Assembly: GCA_017481495.1 (NCBI GenBank)
Contig: JAFUPC010000050.1
Span: 1-36,756, forward strand
Source: Clostridia bacterium
GTDB lineage: Bacteria; Bacillota; Clostridia; Oscillospirales; CAG-272
DNA: 36,756 bases
Reading direction: 5' to 3'
Part shown: piece after piece, positions 32,789 through 36,756 of the stretch
How the letters are laid out: every line of letters starts with the position of its first letter
Numbering within the stretch: the first letter of the stretch is position 1
The notes under the pieces: model-generated
The model's input: the letters and a program-made list of their open reading frames with translations, nothing else
What the model was told of the DNA's origin: nothing
Databases searched by the model: none
Made by a program: the position numbers and the translations under genes

Positions 32789-34252
32789 ATGAAAAACAAA
32801 CATCGATTCTTTGCGCTTTCCGCACTGCTTGCCGTCGGCACGACGTTTCTGCTCGGTTCCTGCGGCGGCGACAGCGAAACAGCCGCTGTTACGGACAGCA
32901 ATGCCATAACCGATGATCTTACTGTCGCCGTGACGGAAACATCAGAGAAAACAGAGCGTGATCGTCTGGAGGAGCTGGGAGAGCGTGACCTGGGCGGTAT
33001 GGTTTATACCGTCCTCGACTGCAACAGTGCCTCATACAACAATATCCCCGGCGAGACACAGACAGGGGAGATCATCAACGATACGCTCATAGAACGCGAT
33101 ACCGCGATCGAAGAGCGGTATAATGTACAAATCGACTATCAGTTGGAATCCTCCGGCAGTACAGAACTGTTCCGATCCTCCGTTCTTGCGGGAGAAAACA
33201 ACTATAATTTGGTCTTTACGACCGGTGCGAAGCTTAGCGCACACGCGTTAGAGGGTGTGCTTGCGAACATGTTGGACATGGAACACATTTCGCTTGACCA
33301 GAAATGGTGGTCATCTCTGATGTACGACAACCTTCGTCTGAAGGATACCATGTATTTCACGACAGGAGATATCTGTCCATCCATGTATCGAATCGCTGCA
33401 TGTACATATGTCAACACCAAGCTTGCAGATGATTATGATATCACCTGCGATTTTGTGCAGGAGGTTCGAGACGGTACCTGGACATGGGATCTTGTGGGCG
33501 AGTTGTCCAAAGGCATTAACCAGGATCTCAACCAGGACGGTGAATGGGCATACGTAGATGACCTGTTCGGCAACATCGGCTGCTTCTCAACCTATCTGAT
33601 GCCGGCGTGCAATGTGGAATACTGTACGATCATAGAAGACGGAAACAATCTTGCACTGACGGCGATTACGGAGCACACCGTTGCCATTGTGGAAAAGCTG
33701 CGTACCGTTTTTGAACCGACCGCTCCCAAAAGCAGCGGCAATGATTTTGTTTCCTCCGCATTCAAGGAAGACCGTGCACTGTTCTTAACCCAGACCACGG
33801 GAAGTGCATTCAGTCTTCTGCGGGATATGGAAAGCGATTACATGATTCTGCCGGTTGCAAAATTTGACGTGTCCCAGGAAGGATACCGCACTGGTGTCAA
33901 TATCTGGTCGACTGCCTACGTCGGTGTTCCGTTGACTGCAGCTGACGAAAAAACCGGCTTCATCACGGAAGCACTCGCGGCATGGTCGTATACCAATATG
34001 CGTCCTATCACGTTTGAACTGACCTATAAGGAAAAACTCGTTCGGGACGAGCGAAGCGTTGAAATGCTGGATATCATCTATGACAACCTGTATCTGTCAT
34101 TTGCCGAAGTATACGACTTCGGCGGCCTCTCATCCGTTTTCTGGAATGTCCTTGCAGAGGGCGGCGAGATGGTATCGCAGGTAGAAAAAATCTCCTCTCG
34201 GGCAGAAAGTGAAATGAAAGCACTGGTCGATGCCTGGGGCAGTGCGGAATAA
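32789..34252 (+). CDS. solute-binding-protein-like lipoprotein, paralogue C
   Basis: 487 residues. Of two close ATGs (32783, 32789) the second has better spacing from GAAAGAGA. The signal peptide ends with lipobox LGSC. It shares the fold and landmarks of paralogues A and B: DLGGMVYTVLD, ERDTAIEERYNVQIDY, QKWWS, a DGTWTWD segment and VRDERSVEMLD near the end. The calcium-type loop DLNQDGEWAYVD is at residues 246-257. It is more divergent than A and B are from each other in the first half. It ends the 28264-34252 cluster; no terminator is obvious before the mntP promoter at 34292. Confidence 0.85.
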   Translation: MKNKHRFFALSALLAVGTTFLLGSCGGDSETAAVTDSNAITDDLTVAVTETSEKTERDRLEELGERDLGGMVYTVLDCNSASYNNIPGETQTGEIINDTLIERDTAIEERYNVQIDYQLESSGSTELFRSSVLAGENNYNLVFTTGAKLSAHALEGVLANMLDMEHISLDQKWWSSLMYDNLRLKDTMYFTTGDICPSMYRIAACTYVNTKLADDYDITCDFVQEVRDGTWTWDLVGELSKGINQDLNQDGEWAYVDDLFGNIGCFSTYLMPACNVEYCTIIEDGNNLALTAITEHTVAIVEKLRTVFEPTAPKSSGNDFVSSAFKEDRALFLTQTTGSAFSLLRDMESDYMILPVAKFDVSQEGYRTGVNIWSTAYVGVPLTAADEKTGFITEALAAWSYTNMRPITFELTYKEKLVRDERSVEMLDIIYDNLYLSFAEVYDFGGLSSVFWNVLAEGGEMVSQVEKISSRAESEMKALVDAWGSAE

Positions 34253-34291
34253 CTGTCATTTTCCACTAACAATAAAAATCTTGAATCACTC

Positions 34292-34320
34292 TTGACAAAT
34301 CAGGGAAAATATGGTATAAT
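34292..34320 (+). promoter_or_regulatory. promoter of the Mn riboswitch-mntP unit
   Basis: Perfect TTGACA (34292-34297), a 17-base spacer (AATCAGGGAAAATATGG) and perfect TATAAT (34315-34320). The spacer again resembles those at 5838 and 11722. Confidence 0.88.
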
Positions 34321-34325
34321 ATTCA

Positions 34326-34490
34326 GAAATGAGGGAGTAGCAGGCGCAGGATCTTTCTGTTGCGACCATTGGTTGTGACCATCGGTTGTAACTACCAACA
34401 GATATTGCGCAGCAAGTCAACATACTGAACATTCTCTGTGGGGATGTTCTGGCTCTGCTTTCATTTGCGAGACTCATGTATCTGCCGCTT
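34326..34490 (+). ncRNA. yybP-ykoY manganese riboswitch
   Basis: The leader between promoter and mntP carries the conserved pieces of the Mn2+-sensing yybP-ykoY aptamer: GGGAGTAGCA near the 5' end, GTCAACATACTGAACATT in the middle, and GGCTCTGCTTTCATTTGCGA then GACTCATGTATCTGCC at the 3' end. The outer helix is AAATGA (34327-34332) with TCATTT (34461-34466). It precedes a Mn2+ exporter gene, the textbook context. A 13-base tandem duplication (34364-34389) lies in the variable arm. Exact ends are approximate. Confidence 0.88.
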
Positions 34491-34540
34491 TTGTATGACG
34501 GCTGTGCATGGGGTAATTGTCTCGATTTTACAATTCCTGT

Positions 34541-34574
34541 ACAGCGGTCGGCAAACGGCCGCTGTCAATTTTTT
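34541..34574 (+). terminator. riboswitch-controlled terminator before mntP
   Basis: ACAGCGGTCG (34541-34550) and CGGCCGCTGT (34556-34565) form a 10-bp stem with one G-U pair and loop GCAAA, then CAATTTTTT. It lies between the aptamer and the mntP ribosome site, so Mn2+ binding presumably prevents it from forming. The antiterminator pairing is not clear to me. Confidence 0.85.
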
Positions 34575-34593
34575 ACTTTGAAAGGAACAACAA

Positions 34594-35304
34594 ATGGAAC
34601 AGGGAATGTTATTTTTTGTCAACAGCGCCATGCTCGGTGTCGGCCTTGCGATGGACGCATTTTCGGTGTCGCTCGCGAACGGTCTTGCGGAACCGAAGAT
34701 GAAAGGGCGCAGAATGCTTCTGATTGCCGGAGTGTTTGCGGTGTTTCAGGCACTGATGCCCTTGACGGGGTGGTTCTGTGTCCACAATCTCGCGAAGCTG
34801 TTTGTATCGTTTTCGGTATTGATTCCGTGGATTGCGCTGGCTCTGCTTGTGTACATCGGAAGCAAGATGCTGTATGAGGGCATCCAGTGCAGCCGGGAAC
34901 GGAAAGCGGCGGAGAATACCTGCGGCGAACAATGTCCCATCGCGGCGGGGGCCGCAGAGGATCGTGGGGATCGTGGGAATCGTGCGGAATCTGCATCCAG
35001 GAAAACCGATGCGGATGCGTGCGGCTGTTCCGGTGCTGTTGTCGGCTTCGGGGGACTGCTTGTGCAGGGCGTTGCAACATCGATCGATGCGCTGTCGGTA
35101 GGATTTACGATTGCGGAATACGATGCGCTGTCGGCGGTCGTTTCGGCGCTGATCATATCTGTCGTCACACTTGCCATCTGTCTCTGTGGTGTTGCCATCG
35201 GTAAGAAATTCGGCACGAAGCTCGCGGGAAAGGCTTCCATCCTCGGCGGTGTGATTCTCATTGCCATCGGACTGGAGATCTGGATTTCCGGTGTTTTCTT
35301 CTGA
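34594..35304 (+). CDS. mntP: manganese efflux pump MntP
   Basis: 236 residues with six hydrophobic helices. Signatures of MntP are the two related Asp motifs: GLAMDAFSVSLANGL in helix 1 and VATSIDALSVGFTI in the fourth. It exports Mn2+ across the cytoplasmic membrane. The usual length is about 185; the extra stretch is a hydrophilic loop of about 50 residues in the middle (from about residue 95) with several Cys and acidic residues (CGEQC, then ACGCSG). GAAAGGAAC lies upstream of ATG 34594. Control by the Mn riboswitch fits the assignment. It ends at a bidirectional terminator. Confidence 0.95.
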   Translation: MEQGMLFFVNSAMLGVGLAMDAFSVSLANGLAEPKMKGRRMLLIAGVFAVFQALMPLTGWFCVHNLAKLFVSFSVLIPWIALALLVYIGSKMLYEGIQCSRERKAAENTCGEQCPIAAGAAEDRGDRGNRAESASRKTDADACGCSGAVVGFGGLLVQGVATSIDALSVGFTIAEYDALSAVVSALIISVVTLAICLCGVAIGKKFGTKLAGKASILGGVILIAIGLEIWISGVFF

Positions 35305-35322
35305 TCGGAAACAAGCAAAACG

Positions 35323-35352
35323 AAAGAGGTGCGATAATGCACCTCTTTTTTA
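35323..35352. terminator. bidirectional terminator
   Basis: AAAGAGGTGC (35323-35332), loop GATAAT, GCACCTCTTT (35339-35348), with T runs at the 3' side and A runs at the 5' side. It serves mntP (plus) and the small membrane protein gene (minus). Confidence 0.9.
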
Positions 35353-35379
35353 TATGGTCTGAAATGGTTTGCAAACAGA

Positions 35380-35703
35380 TTATTTGCTGTTTTCTGCTGC
35401 TTCTCTTTCACGGTCCAGCTTCGAGTTGCGGAAGTAGAGCGCAACGTCGATGGAGATCATCACAAAGTTGAGGATGTAGAAGAAGAAGGAGAGGAAGAAC
35501 AGGACACCGGACGCATCCAGTGCGGCGAGCTGAATGACTTTGCGGACAATACCGCAGGCGTAACCGAGAAGCAGGAAGACCTCAAAGAAGAGGCTCTTGC
35601 CTTTTGCGGTGCGGGAGATGAGGGACTTGCGGATGGAGATCGGCCAGGAAAGACCGAAGCAGAGGATAGTAAGGGCTTCGAGTAAATCGACAATACCTGT
35701 CAT
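35380..35703 (-). CDS. small three-helix membrane protein, SemiSWEET/PQ-loop-like
   Basis: 107 residues with three hydrophobic segments and a charged C-terminus. The segment FGLSWPISIRKSLISRTAKGKSLFFEV, read as helix one plus the following loop, resembles the PQ-loop arrangement seen in SemiSWEET-like small sugar transporters (a proline-containing turn followed by a basic KGKS loop). The literal PQ motif is absent, so the call is tentative. AAAGGA precedes ATG 35703. It lies 51 bp downstream of the flavoprotein gene, same strand, and ends at the shared terminator, so it is probably cotranscribed with it. Function is unknown. Confidence 0.7.
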   Translation of the reverse strand: MTGIVDLLEALTILCFGLSWPISIRKSLISRTAKGKSLFFEVFLLLGYACGIVRKVIQLAALDASGVLFFLSFFFYILNFVMISIDVALYFRNSKLDREREAAENSK

Positions 35704-35754
35704 GGCTGTATATGTTCCTTTATGTCAGAATTTTTTGGGGATATTAACGGGAAA

Positions 35755-36756
35755 TCAGATGCCGCTCTTCTGTCCGGTATAGGAGGGCAGGAGCTTCGGG
35801 GAAACGGCATCGGTTTCGACACCGGCTTCGGTGCGCTGTGCATCGAATGCGGCGATGTGGGAAAGGGTCAGCGTGCCGACGGTGGTTTCCTTTGCCTTTG
35901 CGGCGGCATTTTTACCGGCGGAACGGCCGAAGACAATGATGTCGAGCAGGGAGTTGCCCATCAGACGGTTGCGTCCGTGGATACCGCCGACGACCTCACC
36001 GGCCGCATACAGGTTCGGGACGTTTGTCGTCATGCAGTCGTCGGTGATGTCGAGACCGCCGTTCTGGTAGTGCAGGGTCGGGTAGACGAGGATCGGTTCG
36101 CGCCGGATGTCGATGCCGTACTTGCCGAACATACGCATCATGGCAGGGATACGCGCTTCGATCGTGCCTTCACCGCCGATCTTCTCGATCATCGGTGTGT
36201 CAAGCCAGACACCGTAGCCGGAGGGCGTTTCCACGCCGTTTCCGCGATCGGAGCATTCACGGATGATGCTTGCTGCCGCAACGTCACGGGTCTCAAGCGG
36301 ATGCATGAAGACTTTACCGTCCGCACCGATCAGCTTTGCACCGAGAGAACGAACCTTTTCGGTGACGAGTGCGCCGAAGATCTGTTCCGGGAATGCGGCA
36401 CCGGTCGGGTGGTACTGAAGCGTGTCCGCATAAAGGAGCTTTGCGCCCGCACGGTAGCCGAGCACCAGACCGTCCGCGGTCGCACCGTAGTGGTTGGAGG
36501 TCGGGAAGCCCTGGTAGTGCATCCGTCCCGCACCGCCGGTCGCGAGAATGACAGTTTTTGCACGGGCAACGAGCAGCTCACCCGTTTCCATGTTTTTGAG
36601 GACAGCACCAGCCGCATTGCCGTTTTCGTCAAGAATCAGGTCCAGTGCCGCCGTGAAGTCGATGACCGGGATACCGCGGTTGAGAACTTCGTCGCGCAGG
36701 GTGCGCATGATCTCCGCGCCGGAGTAGTCCTTTGCCGCGTGCATACGCTTGCGGGA
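35755..36756 (-). CDS. FAD-dependent fumarate reductase/succinate dehydrogenase-type flavoprotein (N-terminus cut by window edge)
   Basis: 333 residues are visible and the frame is open through the right edge, so the N-terminal FAD-binding part is missing. The visible part has ATGGAGRMHYQ, ADTLQYHPTG (the substrate-site HPTG motif), LVTEKVRSLGAKLI, a catalytic-Arg region GVWLDTPM ... EARIPAMMRMFGKYGIDI, and the FAD-contact GEVVGGIHGRNRLMGNSLLDIIVFGRSAG near the end. The chain ends only about 50 residues later, without the long C-terminal domain of full SdhA/FrdA, so a short fumarate reductase or related oxidoreductase is more likely than a respiratory complex subunit. It is followed on the same strand by the small membrane protein gene. 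Confidence 0.88.
   Translation of the reverse strand, partial: SRKRMHAAKDYSGAEIMRTLRDEVLNRGIPVIDFTAALDLILDENGNAAGAVLKNMETGELLVARAKTVILATGGAGRMHYQGFPTSNHYGATADGLVLGYRAGAKLLYADTLQYHPTGAAFPEQIFGALVTEKVRSLGAKLIGADGKVFMHPLETRDVAAASIIRECSDRGNGVETPSGYGVWLDTPMIEKIGGEGTIEARIPAMMRMFGKYGIDIRREPILVYPTLHYQNGGLDITDDCMTTNVPNLYAAGEVVGGIHGRNRLMGNSLLDIIVFGRSAGKNAAAKAKETTVGTLTLSHIAAFDAQRTEAGVETDAVSPKLLPSYTGQKSGI

Overview
The window looks like the chromosome of a Gram-positive, GC-moderate to GC-rich member of the Clostridia, probably a gut-type uncultured lineage. The evidence is AAAGGAG-type ribosome binding sites, sigma-A style TTGACA/TATAAT promoters with 17-bp spacers, several lipobox lipoproteins, a potABC cassette, a MoxR-DUF58-transglutaminase module and a Mn2+ riboswitch ahead of mntP. 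No RNA genes other than that riboswitch, no CRISPR array, no insertion sequence and no phage genes were found. The lineage call is inference.

Layout. 1-2704: a 2-keto-3-deoxygluconate (KDG) catabolic pair, KDG kinase (cut by the left edge) and KDPG aldolase, divergent from an AraC regulator. 2758-4440: a MerR-family regulator with a GyrI-like domain and a duplicated C-terminal domain, disrupted by a one-base frameshift in the helix-turn-helix. 4456-7284 (minus): a CPA2 cation/proton antiporter, then a zinc-ribbon membrane protein and an SPFH/band-7 protein. 7546-9069: a solute-binding-protein-like lipoprotein. 9129-11670 (minus): a tightly packed operon of a PyrH-like UMP kinase, pyridoxal kinase and an AEC permease. 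11826-13518 (minus): GT4 glycosyltransferase and thioredoxin. 13658-18354 (minus): MoxR ATPase, DUF58 protein and transglutaminase membrane protein. 18530-22362 (minus): potA-potB-potC followed by an Rsm22-type protein. 22569-23837: Nudix hydrolase and SGNH hydrolase.

23883-27182 is a strikingly AT-rich two-gene block: a secreted DNRLRE-metzincin protease and a lipoprotein, with near-identical terminator stems on both sides. It is the best candidate for a recently acquired and little-described system. 27229-28211 holds a membrane-anchored protein and a divergent promoter region with a perfect palindrome. 28264-34252 is a plus-strand group of two further solute-binding-like lipoproteins, a large lipoprotein of unknown family and an EamA transporter. 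34292-35304 is a Mn2+ riboswitch, its terminator and mntP. The right edge (minus) has a small three-helix membrane protein and a truncated fumarate reductase/succinate dehydrogenase flavoprotein.

Working together: kinase and aldolase would turn KDG into pyruvate and glyceraldehyde 3-phosphate under the adjacent AraC regulator. MoxR, DUF58 and transglutaminase form the usual envelope-associated module. The pot genes supply the ATPase and both permeases of a polyamine-type importer, but no potD is present. Conversely, three lipoproteins look like binding proteins without any permease partners. Several unrelated promoters share an unusually similar A-rich spacer.
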